From IMG/VR virus record IMGVR_UViG_3300010354_000888, positions 1 through 20,299 of that record: a stretch of 20,299 nucleotides of DNA; one strand, given 5' to 3'. This document shows positions 1 to 7,271 of the stretch, piece by piece. The position numbers were made by a program, and so were the translations under genes. Source of the stretch: a virus. The notes under the pieces were generated by a model. The model did no database searches. It saw only the letters and a list, made by a program, of their open reading frames with translations, and was not told where the DNA came from. Numbering within the stretch: position 1 is the stretch's first letter; each line of letters opens with the position of its first letter.

Positions 1-19
1 CACCCCACCACCGGCAGTC

Positions 20-748
20 ATGCCAGAGCTCCCCTTCCTTGCGGCGCCGACGCGTCGCACCCAGCTGGTCACGGCGACGATCGGAGAGGACACCTACAGC
101 CTGGAGTTCCCGGTCTACAGCTCCCTGCGGGCCGGCGAAGAAATCCAAATCCGTGACAGCGACTACCAGGCCGCCGTCTACCGGGAGAGCAGCCACCTCG
201 CTGACGCCCTGGTGGCTGAAGGCACCGAAGAGACGGAGGCACAGCGCCTGGCGATCCGTTGCCTCTCGACACGGCTGGGGATCCCTGTGCCACTGGAGGC
301 TGCCGAACAGCGCATCCTCCTGCGCCATGCTGACCTGGTGGCCCGGATCCAGGCGACGCTATCGGCCGAGTACGCGCAGCAGGTCCGGCGGACCGTGACG
401 GCCCTCATCGCCCACCGCCTGCCCGGTTGCCGGGACTGGACTGAGGCGGACACCGATGCCAAGGTGCCCGGCCCCCTGCGAGACGCGATCGCCGCCTTCG
501 CCGATCAGGAGCGCAACGCCAACCAGCCGCAGCGCACGCCGGAGGAGCTGGTCGAAACCATGGTCGAGACGCTGGGAAAGCTCGGGCCAATGGCGGCCGA
601 CTCCCAGAGCCCACCGACTGGGGAGCCCTCTACTGGCGCTGTCGAGAGCTCTGGCCCGATGCTCCCGAGTTCAGCCCCGAGCGATTCGCCAGCCTCACCA
701 CGGCCTACATCCTCCAGGCGATCGAAGAAGGCACTCGGCGCCGCCTGA
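20..748 (+). CDS. Tail assembly chaperone, short (G-like) product
   Basis: This 242-residue protein is the zero-frame product of a two-frame gene. By analogy with lambda gpG it would act in the cytoplasm, binding the tape measure protein and recruiting tail tube subunits. What is seen: a soluble protein with a beta-rich N-terminus (residues 1-60), a helical middle (about 60-185), and a low-complexity Pro/Ser-rich tail (about 190-242) ending in Arg/Lys. That tail lies exactly where the second frame is also open, as expected when one frame of an overlap is constrained by the other. The slippery site falls at codons 185-187. The ATG at 20 is the first start in the window; no good Shine-Dalgarno sequence precedes it. 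The assignment rests on the frameshift layout and on nearness to the tail tube and tape measure genes, not on a recognised sequence family. Confidence 0.75.
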   Translation: MPELPFLAAPTRRTQLVTATIGEDTYSLEFPVYSSLRAGEEIQIRDSDYQAAVYRESSHLADALVAEGTEETEAQRLAIRCLSTRLGIPVPLEAAEQRILLRHADLVARIQATLSAEYAQQVRRTVTALIAHRLPGCRDWTEADTDAKVPGPLRDAIAAFADQERNANQPQRTPEELVETMVETLGKLGPMAADSQSPPTGEPSTGAVESSGPMLPSSAPSDSPASPRPTSSRRSKKALGAA

Positions 749-1242
749 GCCAGCTTCACGACGCAGAGCGGCCCATCGCCTGGCTGCATCAGACCCTCAT
801 TGCGGTCAATGCCACCGAACGCAGCTCCGTGCCGTCGGTCGACGACCTGTGCCTCTACCGCGTCCGCGAGCCCGACGAAGCGCCACCGGCAGAAGCCGGC
901 GCGGCGATGCTGGCGCTCATCGCCCAGCGGCAGTTCCCCGGCTGGGCGCTCTGCTTCTACGAGGCGCTCGAAACCTCCGGCCGTGGCCAGCCTGCCCCGC
1001 CAACCCTGGCCCTGGTGGCTGACGATGCGATCCTGCTGGCGCCGAGATTCACGCCGGGCGGCTGGACGGGCTTCCTGATCGCAGAGGGTCCGGCAGCGGG
1101 TCAGCCTCGGGCGTTTCATTCGCCGGAGCAACCGGAGGTTGTGACCTGGCTAGCTGTTCCCGTCGCGCCTGAGCCAGGCGCAGTGTGGGCGGCGGCAGCT
1201 GCATCTCTGCCCACTCTGCCGCCTCCCGATAGACCCGATTGA
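20..1242 (+). CDS. Tail assembly chaperone, long (GT-like) -1 frameshift product
   Basis: A -1 slip at 574-580 joins the first 187 codons of the upstream gene to a second frame read from 580 to the stop at 1240-1242, giving about 407 residues. The second frame has no stop from 445 to 1242. It has no ATG, GTG or TTG between 580 and the GTG at 829, so its protein-like stretch at 601-828 (Trp- and Leu-rich helices such as DWGALYW and YILQAIEEGTRRRL) cannot be made by independent initiation at a common start. In lambda the T domain of gpGT contacts the tail tube protein while G binds the tape measure; the same division is inferred here. The C-terminal segment (residues about 270-407) looks folded, with motifs such as QFPGWALCFYEAL. 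The last 194 bases overlap the antisense AP2 gene. An independent product starting at GTG 829 is a less likely alternative. Confidence 0.72.
574..580 (+). promoter_or_regulatory. Programmed -1 frameshift slippery heptamer GGGAAAG
   Basis: In the zero frame the bases read G GGA AAG, fitting the X XXY YYZ rule, and this is the heptamer known from the lambda G/GT junction. It lies inside the region where both frames are open (445-748). After the slip, reading continues from 580 as Ala-Arg-Ala and reaches the well-formed second domain. Confidence 0.82.
582..659 (+). other. Possible stimulatory RNA structure after the slippery site
   Basis: TCGGGCCA (582-589) is perfectly complementary to TGGCCCGA (652-659), and an inner stem CTCCC/GGGAG (601-605 with 621-625) lies in the loop. 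The outer stem starts one base after the heptamer, closer than the usual 5-9 base spacing. It would have to be partly melted at the moment of slippage, and its role is uncertain. Confidence 0.35.
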
Positions 1243-1381
1243 CGGCTAGTTCAGCCTCTAGGACGCTGCGGAAGTAGCCGAGCGAGTAGCGGCGCCCACC
1301 CCACCAGACACGGGCCTGGAAGGGCCTGCGTGGATTGGCCTGCGGGACGAAGGACACCCCGCGGGGATAGGCGCCTGACAC
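1049..1381 (-). CDS. Small AP2-domain DNA-binding protein, antisense
   Basis: A 110-residue minus-strand protein. Residues about 7-55 fit the AP2/ERF DNA-binding fold: a GVSF opening, the strand FQARVWWGGRRYSLGYF, then the helix EAELAVNRVYREAA. This matches the family pattern of W/F-x-A-R, GK/R-x-x-x-LG-x-F and E-A-A-x-A-Y. Such domains occur in plants and also in cyanobacterial and phage proteins, often beside HNH homing endonucleases; no HNH motif is visible here. The rest (residues 58-110) is a Pro/Ala/Arg-rich tail. The start is a GTG at 1381; no ATG exists before the in-frame stop upstream, and no clear Shine-Dalgarno sequence is present. The gene lies mainly in the gap between chaperone and tail tube, with its 3' 194 bases antisense to the chaperone end. 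It could be a regulator, a remnant of a homing element, or no longer expressed. Confidence 0.68.
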   Translation of the reverse strand: MSGAYPRGVSFVPQANPRRPFQARVWWGGRRYSLGYFRSVLEAELAVNRVYREAAEWAEMQLPPPTLRLAQARREQLARSQPPVAPANETPEADPLPDPLRSGSPSSRPA

Positions 1382-1486
1382 GGCTTGCGGTGGGTAGGTG
1401 CTGTCAGTGTTCCGGCCCGATCGTCAAGCCACGGGGCCGGCTTGTGCATGTCGGGACTGCTGACGGGAAGTCCACAGGATCCCGTC

Positions 1487-2317
1487 ATGGCGCAGGTCTA
1501 TTCGCAGGCCTACGGCTACAACTTCTACATGCAGCTCATCAAGAAAGATGCGCTGGATTTCGCTGATCTGAACCTCGGTGGCCTTGGTGCCGGGAAGTTC
1601 ATGGACATCAGCACCCTGGCCAGCAACAGTGCCGCTGTGACCAAGGTGGGCACCGTCGCGACTCTCGGCATCGGCTTTGGCACCAACAAGGCCACCACGA
1701 AGGCCGCGCTGGCCTCCAACGTCGTCACGCTCACCTTTGCTGCTGCGCACGGCTTCACGGTCGGTCAGACCATCGTGGTGTCCGGCTTCACCGGCGCCTT
1801 TGCTGGCATCAACGGCAAGGCCACGGTCGCCAGCGTGACCACCAGCAGCCCCTTCACTCTGACCTACGCGCTGACGGCTGCCAACATCGCCGAGGCGTCT
1901 GTAGTGGGCTCCGTGCTGCCGGCCCTGGCCCTGGACGGCACCGACACCCCCATCCGCCTGCTGGGCCTCACCAACGCCGCCCCGCAGGAGGGTGAGAACG
2001 AGGAAACCGTCGTCACCTACGACGACGAGGCGAAGTCGTTCGACACCTCCATTGCCACCAGCAAGAGCTTCAGCTGGACCCTGGAGGGCGTGACCGATCA
2101 CAGTGATGCGGCCTACAAGCTGCTGCGCCTAGCATCGAAGGAATCGGTCCGCGAGGGCCTGATGATCAAGTACGCCCGCGTCGGCCCTGTCGGCAAGACG
2201 GAGACCACGTTCGGCTTCGGTCGCATCACCGGCTTCAACGAGACCCCGCCTGCTGGTGGGATCGTGAAGTGGAGCTCTGGCATCAAGGCCTACGGCCCCT
2301 ACGAGCTGGAGTTCTGA
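1487..2317 (+). CDS. Major tail tube protein with inserted domain
   Basis: A 276-residue protein proposed to form the rings of the tail tube around the tape measure. The start at 1487 is preferred over an in-frame GTG at 1385 because AGGA (1476-1479) sits 7 bases upstream and the extra N-terminus would be unlike the mature protein. The C-terminal half (residues 145-276) looks like a tail tube fold, with the strand-rich stretch FDTSIATSKSFSWTLEGVTD and the ending IKAYGPYELEF. Residues about 62-143 appear to be an insertion, with the pattern VVTLTFAAAHGFTVGQTIVV seen in small beta modules (FCCH-like, HGF-x-x-GQ) found in many phage virion proteins. Such an insertion would probably decorate the outside of the tail. 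The position, two genes before the tape measure, supports the role. Confidence 0.78.
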   Translation: MAQVYSQAYGYNFYMQLIKKDALDFADLNLGGLGAGKFMDISTLASNSAAVTKVGTVATLGIGFGTNKATTKAALASNVVTLTFAAAHGFTVGQTIVVSGFTGAFAGINGKATVASVTTSSPFTLTYALTAANIAEASVVGSVLPALALDGTDTPIRLLGLTNAAPQEGENEETVVTYDDEAKSFDTSIATSKSFSWTLEGVTDHSDAAYKLLRLASKESVREGLMIKYARVGPVGKTETTFGFGRITGFNETPPAGGIVKWSSGIKAYGPYELEF

Positions 2318-2538
2318 TCAGCGCCTGCTGAGTTGGCCCCTGCCGGTTCGCCGGTGGGGGCCTTCTGCTGCGGGAGCGTCGCGCGCGCCTGCGCCATGGC
2401 GTAGGCGCGTTGGGCGATGCCCCAGTCGAGGACCTTGTGGGCGATCTTGCGCAGGGCCTCCACATCACCCGGGCCGGCCTGGTTGATCATCCGACGCCAG
2501 TTCTCATGGGTGAACTGTTCGTTGAGAGGCAGGGCCAT
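2299..2538 (-). CDS. Small unknown protein, antisense orientation
   Basis: A 79-residue minus-strand protein beginning MALPLNEQFTHENWRRMINQ. Residues 1-52 look like a compact helical domain: amphipathic, with charged and hydrophobic residues in helix register and Trp at 14 and 38. Residues 53-79 form a Gln/Ala/Gly/Ser-rich tail. I do not recognise the family with certainty. The + strand translation of the same bases is unconvincing, which favours this strand. A longer minus-strand frame continues upstream to 2718, but that part is antisense to the next gene and looks like a shadow, so the ATG at 2538 is chosen. No Shine-Dalgarno sequence is evident. It overlaps the tail tube 3' end by 19 bases and diverges from the next gene 42 bases away, so a promoter would have to sit in 2539-2580 or beyond. 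Confidence 0.6.
   Translation of the reverse strand: MALPLNEQFTHENWRRMINQAGPGDVEALRKIAHKVLDWGIAQRAYAMAQARATLPQQKAPTGEPAGANSAGADQNSSS
2335..2367 (+). terminator. Hairpin terminator candidate after tail tube gene
   Basis: A 12-base-pair stem (2335-2346 with 2351-2362, two G-T wobbles) closes a TTCG tetraloop and is followed by TTCTG, a weak T tract. It starts 17 bases after the tail tube stop. It may terminate weakly or protect the 3' end of an abundant message. It also lies inside the 3' coding end of the minus-strand gene that ends at 2299. Confidence 0.55.
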
Positions 2539-2580
2539 GACGGTGGGGCGGTTGGGGGAGGTTGCCGGAAACCTGAGGGC

Positions 2581-3009
2581 ATGACCCTCCCCGCCACCGC
2601 CCAGGCCATCTACGACCTCCTGGTGGCCGATGCGGTCATCTCCCAGGGCCTCGGCACCTACACCTTCACCGACGGCGCGCAGATTCCCGCCATCGCGGTG
2701 TTGTTCGCCGGGGAGCACCTGCCGCCCGGCACCACGGTCGAGGGGGTGGAGGTGACCATCACGGCCCTGCCCAACGGCTACGGGCCGCAGCTCACCTACA
2801 GCAGCACGATCCTGAACCCCACCTGGCGGATCTACATCGCCGGCTGGCAGTCGGCCGCCACCCTGCAGGCCATGGCGCAGCGGATCATCGCCCTCCTGCC
2901 CGGCGCCACTGCAACACCGCTGCAGGGTGATCCGCCGGGTGAGGGGATCGGCGTTATTGATCAGGTCGTCGTGGCCTGGACCAATCCGACCCTATCTGTG
3001 GAGGCCTGA
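2581..3009 (+). CDS. Small tail protein, possible tail terminator/completion protein
   Basis: A 142-residue protein located just before the tape measure gene. The N-terminal helix (TAQAIYDLLVADAVI), following strands, a second helix near residues 92-107 (ATLQAMAQRIIALLP) and a closing strand (IDQVVVAWTNPTLSVEA) give an alpha/beta layout and length similar to siphovirus tail terminator (gpU-like) proteins, which cap the tail tube at its neck end. This is inference from shape and position; I do not see a diagnostic motif. The start at 2581 is chosen because the protein-like sequence begins there; an in-frame ATG at 2410 would add a stretch that is antisense to the minus-strand gene and looks non-coding. 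A GAGGG directly before the ATG is too close for a standard ribosome site, while a GGGGGAGG lies about 19 bases upstream. Confidence 0.6.
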   Translation: MTLPATAQAIYDLLVADAVISQGLGTYTFTDGAQIPAIAVLFAGEHLPPGTTVEGVEVTITALPNGYGPQLTYSSTILNPTWRIYIAGWQSAATLQAMAQRIIALLPGATATPLQGDPPGEGIGVIDQVVVAWTNPTLSVEA

Positions 3010-3012
3010 TTC

Positions 3013-6000
3013 ATGGCTGACTACACCGTCACGCTTGATGCTGACTTCAGTCAGGTCCTTGCCGGGTTCGCGAAGGTCGGCCAGACCGCCAAGCAGACCG
3101 GCGATCAGATGGGGAAGGGCCTCAGCGATGGCCTGACCACCGCCAACGCCAACATCGACGCCCTGAAGGCGCAGATCCGGTCCCTGGTAGCCACCCGCGC
3201 CACCTTCAAGGTGGACTCGGCGGAGTTCAAGACCGCGCAGCAGCAGATCGACCTGCTGCAGGGCAAGCTGGCCCAGGCCCGCGGCGAGCGGCTCCGGCTG
3301 CAGGTGGATGCGTCGGCGGTGGGGGCGGCGGCGGGTGAGCTGAAGAGGCTCGGGGATGCCGGCAAGCAGGTGGGACAGGGCGGGGTCGCGCTCAAGGTTG
3401 AGACCCCAGGCCTGCCGGAAAGCACCGACGGCTTCCGCCTCCTCGATGGCGTTGTGCAAGGGGTGGCGTTCAGCCTGTCGAACTCGGTTGTCAATGCGGC
3501 GGGTGCTGCATTCCAGGCGCTGCAGTCGGTCGTCACTCAGTACGCCGCGCTTGATACCGAGCTGCGCAAGGCTGCCGCCGCCAGTGGCGAGGCCGGCGCC
3601 TACGGCGAGCTGGCAGCAATCGTCGATCAGGTCGGCATCGACGCAGCCGGCACCACTCAGGAGGTCGCGCAGCTGGTCACCGAGCTGTCCCGCTCCGGCA
3701 TGACCGTCGATCAGGTCAAGGGCAGCCTCGCGGCGATCGTTCGCGGTGCCGAAGCGACCGGCACCAGCTTCGACCGAATGGGGTCAATCGTGGCCGCCAC
3801 CCTTAAGCAGTTCGGCCTGCCGGCATCACAGGCGACCCGCGTGGTGGATGCCCTGACCCAGGGCGCCAACGCTTCCGCAGCCAGCGTGGAGGGCCTCGGC
3901 TACGCCTTCAAGTACGCCGGTCCGGTGGCGAAGACCTTGGGCCTGTCGGTTGAGGATCTCGGCGTCGCGGTTGGCCTGTTGACCAACGCCGGCATCGACG
4001 CCTCAGAGGCTGGCGTCACCCTGCGGAATGGCCTCTCGAAGCTGGCCAGCGCTGCACCATCAACCGGCAGCGGGGTGCAGAAGCTCTCGGGGCAGGCTGC
4101 GGAAGCCGCCAGGGCGATGAAGACCCTCGGCGTGGACATCTACAACGCCGACGGGACACTTAAGCCCATGCGGCAGACCCTGCTGGCACTTAAGGGCGCA
4201 TTCGACAAGTTGGGACCGGCCGCGAAGATCCGCCTGGCATCGAGCATGTTCGGCGGGGAGGATGACGGGACGAAGTGGGTCGCTCTGCTGGATCAGAGCA
4301 CCACGGAGATCAACAAGATGGCCGATGCGATGGCCAACACCCGCGGCGCCACGGATCGCAACCGCGACGCCATGCAGGGCTTCGAGCTGAAGCTGAAGCA
4401 GCTGGACGGCACCCTCGGCAGCATCGGTAACACCTTCGGCAAGGTCGCAGCCGGCGCGCTAATGCCCCTGCTGGACGCGGCCAACGCCGTCATCGGTGTG
4501 ATCTCCGGCATGCCGGGCCCCGTCAAGGACACCGCCGCCGCGTTCATCCTGCTATCTGGTGGTGTGGCTGCAGCGACGGCAGCTGTGGTGATCTATCAGC
4601 GCGTGATGGCGTCCGCGATCGGACAGAAGGCCATCGCCGAGATCATCGCGCTCGGTGGTGCATTCCGCGTCGCGCTCGCCGGTGGCATCAAGGCCGCTAT
4701 CGCCAACTTCCCGGCCCTGCTTGGTGGCCTGGCGACGCTGGCGCTGCGGATCGGCTATGTCGTGGTGGCCTACGAAACCTTTCGAGCCATCACCGGTGCA
4801 TCCGATCGCGTCGGGAAGGGATTCAACGAGCGAATCAAGGAAACACAGAAGGCGCTTGATAGCGTCACGCCAGCAGCGGAGAGGGCATCAGGCGCGATCA
4901 GTGGCATTGGCAAAGGCGACAACCGCAACCTTCTGCAACTGCTCAACTTCGTTGAGAACTTTTCTCGTGCCGCCGACCTGAACACCATCCGGGGACAAAC
5001 GGAGCAACTGCAAAGCGCATTCACCGGCGTTCAGCAGCAAGCGCTCAAGACCTTTGAGGCCCTGAAGACCGCCACCAGCCTGACCGGTGAGCAGCGGAAA
5101 GACATCAACGACCGCATCAATGCTCTCAAGGTTGTCAAGGAACAGGCCGATTCACAGGCCAAGGCCTACAGGGACTTGGCGGACGAATACCGCGCCGCCG
5201 GCAAGAACGACATGGCGGAGATTGCCAACCGCAACGCCAACGCCATGCAGGTTGAGGTGGACACTTCCACCCGGCTGATCGCTGGCCTGCAGGGCATCCA
5301 GGTCCGCACCGAAGGCGTCAACGCCGTCACATCACAGGCGGTCAGCCTGACGGAGCAGCTCACGGCGGCCACCAGGGAGCGGATCCAGGCAGAGCAAGCC
5401 GTCGGGGGACTTGATGGCCGGTTGGCCGCTGGTCAGGCCCTGCTGGGCGTCACCCAGGCGATCGGAGAGGCTGAACAGGCCCGGTTCAGCATCACGAAAG
5501 CGGGGCTGGAGCTGGAGCTGAAGCAAGCTCAGGCCCGTGGCGCCGGGGAGGGTCAGCTGGAGGCCATTCGGCTCCGCATCGCTGCCAGTGATCGCGAGGC
5601 CCTCACCGCGCGATTCCGTGCCCTGGTGCGAGAGCAGGAGCTGCAGCGGTCCCTGCTGGCGCTGGAGCAGGAGAAGGCGCGGATCCAGGCCAATCAGGAG
5701 CTGAGCAGCGCCAGGGCTGATCGGCTGCAGGCAGAGGTTGAGCTAAGCAAGGCCGCCAGCGAGGAGGAGAAGCGCAAGATCAGCCTGCAGATCGAGGGCA
5801 TTGATGCGCAGATCACCGGCCGAGAGCGGGCCCTGGCCCTCCTCAACCAGACCCAGCCCCTGGAGCGCAAGGCCGCTGACCTGCAGGCCCAGACCGCACG
5901 CGCAGGCCTCCAGTCACAGGCGGCACAGGACGGCTACCGCATCGCCACCAATGGCTCCCTGGTGGCCATCAATGCCGTGGCGCAACGGCAGCAGCGCGTG

Positions 6001-7263
6001 GCGGAGTTGACAGAGGTCTCCCGGCGCGTCGAGCGCGAGGTGAGCCAGCAGCGGCTGAGCAACGCCGAGGCCCTCTCGGCCGCGCTGCAGGCCATCGGTG
6101 GGCTGGAGCAGAGCCGCTTCGACGTAGTCCGCTCCGGCCTGGAGTTCGAGCTGCAGAAGGCGCAGGAGCGCGGCGCCAGTGAGCAGGAGCTGGGGGCCCT
6201 GAAGGCGCGCATCGCCCAGCAGGACCGCGCCGCGATGGATGCCCGCTATCAGCAGCTGCAGCGCGAGCAGGAGCTGGAGCTGGCGATCCTGGCGATCAAG
6301 CAGCGGCAGCAGGCCCTCGAAGCTCAGCGGGCCGTGGCGGTGTCAGAAATAGACCTACGGGCGGCGCGAGCTGTACTGAGGGGGGCGCTTGCAAAGGGCG
6401 ACGCCAACGCGATCGACGCCGCTGAGGCCTTGGAGGCTAAGCAGCAGATCCTCCTCCAGGGCGAGCGGGAGAAACTCAGCCTCACCCTGCAGGGGCAGTC
6501 TGCTGAGCGCGCTGCGGTCCTGCTGCGGCAAGGTGCTGCCGACAACGCCATCCGGGCTGAGCAGGCGGCCAAGGGGTACGCCGTCGCACAGGAGAACAGC
6601 GGCGCTGCATCGCAAGCGATCCTGGCCGTCAACCAGTCGATCGCTGGCGTCCTGCAGGGGAACGCCGCCCTGGCCGGTCGCGCCATGCAAGACACCCAGT
6701 CAGCACAGCTCTACGTCGGGCAGGCCGCTGATGGCTCCATCGTCATCGCCAACAACCTCGGTGATGCGTCCGCCGCGGCAAGCAGCATCAAAGACCTTGA
6801 CCTGGCCGGCAAGTTCTCCGCCGTTGCATCCAGCATGGGCCAAGCCGCCACTCAGGCGCAGGCGTTCTACAGCTCGCTGAAGGCAGCCGCTGCCCTCCCT
6901 GGCGCCCGCTGGTCTGGTGGTCCGGTCGAGGCAGGCCAGGAATACCGGATCAACGAGCTGGGGCAGGAGGCCTTCCTCTCTGCAGGCCGCCTCAGCCTGA
7001 TCGATGCCCCGGCAAACAGCATCTGGCGCGCGCCGTCGCCTGGCGTCGTGATCCCCGCCGGTGTCACGGCACGCCTGCAGGCTCAGGGCCGCGCGCCGGT
7101 CGCCGTGAGCGGGGCCGGTGGCGGGGCCGGCGTGGCAGAGCTGGCAATCGAGGTCGGAAAACTCAGACAGGAGGTCGGCAACCTGGCCCGCCGCGACTGG
7201 TCGGTTCACGTTCAGCAGCGCACGGGGCCCACAGGTGCTCAGGTCCTCCGCCGCCTCCTCTGA
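3013..7263 (+). CDS. Tail tape measure protein (TP901 type)
   Basis: A 1416-residue protein that sets tail length and is thought to pass out of the tail during DNA entry. Residues about 165-400 match the TP901 tape measure domain, with helices such as ASVEGLGYAFKYAGPVAKTL and SEAGVTLRNGLSKLASA. Residues about 483-593 are strongly hydrophobic with several membrane-like segments, usual for the family and relevant to membrane penetration. Residues about 600-1230 are Gln/Ala/Glu-rich coiled coil, including a tandem duplication of about 211-214 residues. The C-terminus carries the common GGPVEAGQEYRINELGQEAF motif of phage tape measures. The start has a good Shine-Dalgarno sequence, GGAGG at 3000-3004, 8 bases before the ATG and inside the end of the upstream gene, which suggests coupling. 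By the rough rule of 1.5 angstroms per residue, the tail would be near 200 nm. Confidence 0.95.
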   Translation: MADYTVTLDADFSQVLAGFAKVGQTAKQTGDQMGKGLSDGLTTANANIDALKAQIRSLVATRATFKVDSAEFKTAQQQIDLLQGKLAQARGERLRLQVDASAVGAAAGELKRLGDAGKQVGQGGVALKVETPGLPESTDGFRLLDGVVQGVAFSLSNSVVNAAGAAFQALQSVVTQYAALDTELRKAAAASGEAGAYGELAAIVDQVGIDAAGTTQEVAQLVTELSRSGMTVDQVKGSLAAIVRGAEATGTSFDRMGSIVAATLKQFGLPASQATRVVDALTQGANASAASVEGLGYAFKYAGPVAKTLGLSVEDLGVAVGLLTNAGIDASEAGVTLRNGLSKLASAAPSTGSGVQKLSGQAAEAARAMKTLGVDIYNADGTLKPMRQTLLALKGAFDKLGPAAKIRLASSMFGGEDDGTKWVALLDQSTTEINKMADAMANTRGATDRNRDAMQGFELKLKQLDGTLGSIGNTFGKVAAGALMPLLDAANAVIGVISGMPGPVKDTAAAFILLSGGVAAATAAVVIYQRVMASAIGQKAIAEIIALGGAFRVALAGGIKAAIANFPALLGGLATLALRIGYVVVAYETFRAITGASDRVGKGFNERIKETQKALDSVTPAAERASGAISGIGKGDNRNLLQLLNFVENFSRAADLNTIRGQTEQLQSAFTGVQQQALKTFEALKTATSLTGEQRKDINDRINALKVVKEQADSQAKAYRDLADEYRAAGKNDMAEIANRNANAMQVEVDTSTRLIAGLQGIQVRTEGVNAVTSQAVSLTEQLTAATRERIQAEQAVGGLDGRLAAGQALLGVTQAIGEAEQARFSITKAGLELELKQAQARGAGEGQLEAIRLRIAASDREALTARFRALVREQELQRSLLALEQEKARIQANQELSSARADRLQAEVELSKAASEEEKRKISLQIEGIDAQITGRERALALLNQTQPLERKAADLQAQTARAGLQSQAAQDGYRIATNGSLVAINAVAQRQQRVAELTEVSRRVEREVSQQRLSNAEALSAALQAIGGLEQSRFDVVRSGLEFELQKAQERGASEQELGALKARIAQQDRAAMDARYQQLQREQELELAILAIKQRQQALEAQRAVAVSEIDLRAARAVLRGALAKGDANAIDAAEALEAKQQILLQGEREKLSLTLQGQSAERAAVLLRQGAADNAIRAEQAAKGYAVAQENSGAASQAILAVNQSIAGVLQGNAALAGRAMQDTQSAQLYVGQAADGSIVIANNLGDASAAASSIKDLDLAGKFSAVASSMGQAATQAQAFYSSLKAAAALPGARWSGGPVEAGQEYRINELGQEAFLSAGRLSLIDAPANSIWRAPSPGVVIPAGVTARLQAQGRAPVAVSGAGGGAGVAELAIEVGKLRQEVGNLARRDWSVHVQQRTGPTGAQVLRRLL
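5429..6690 (+). repeat. Tandem duplication inside the tape measure gene
   Basis: Two diverged copies, roughly 5429-6060 and 6064-6690, encode similar coiled-coil segments. Matching points include AIGEAEQARF (from 5458) with AIGGLEQSRF (from 6091), the ELELKQAQARGA and EFELQKAQERGA segments, REQELQRSLLALEQ with REQELELAILAIKQ, and GYRIA (5932) with GYAVA (6574). The spacing grows from 633 to 642 bases along the copies, always a multiple of three. Confidence 0.8.
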
Positions 7264-7271
7264 GCTGACCC

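Noticed and set aside
456-1022. A 188-codon + frame overlapping the chaperone genes
   Set aside because: It is a third-frame translation rich in Arg, Pro, Ser and Ala, a typical high-GC artefact. The frameshift pair accounts for the region.
505-1131. A 208-codon minus-strand frame opposite the frameshift region
   Set aside because: It shadows the two chaperone frames, has no recognisable domain and conflicts with the well-formed + strand products.
20-1242. The two chaperone frames as a pseudogene or sequencing error
   Set aside because: The canonical slippery heptamer in correct phase, the long two-frame overlap and the location by tail tube and tape measure genes favour programmed frameshifting, although this cannot be proven from one sequence.
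1385-1486. Upstream GTG start for the tail tube gene
   Set aside because: The added 34 residues look like translated non-coding DNA and overlap the antisense region; the ATG at 1487 has a well-placed AGGA.
1424-2101. A 225-codon minus-strand frame opposite the tail tube gene
   Set aside because: Its translation is Gly/Val/His-rich and domain-free, and the + strand tail tube protein explains the bases.
2410-2580. Upstream ATG start for the gene ending at 3009
   Set aside because: The extension is antisense to the small minus-strand gene and does not look protein-like; the coherent protein starts at 2581.
2539-2718. N-terminal extension of the minus-strand gene ending at 2299
   Set aside because: The extra 60 residues are antisense to the start of the next gene and are Gly/Val-rich without structure; the ATG at 2538 begins the coherent part.
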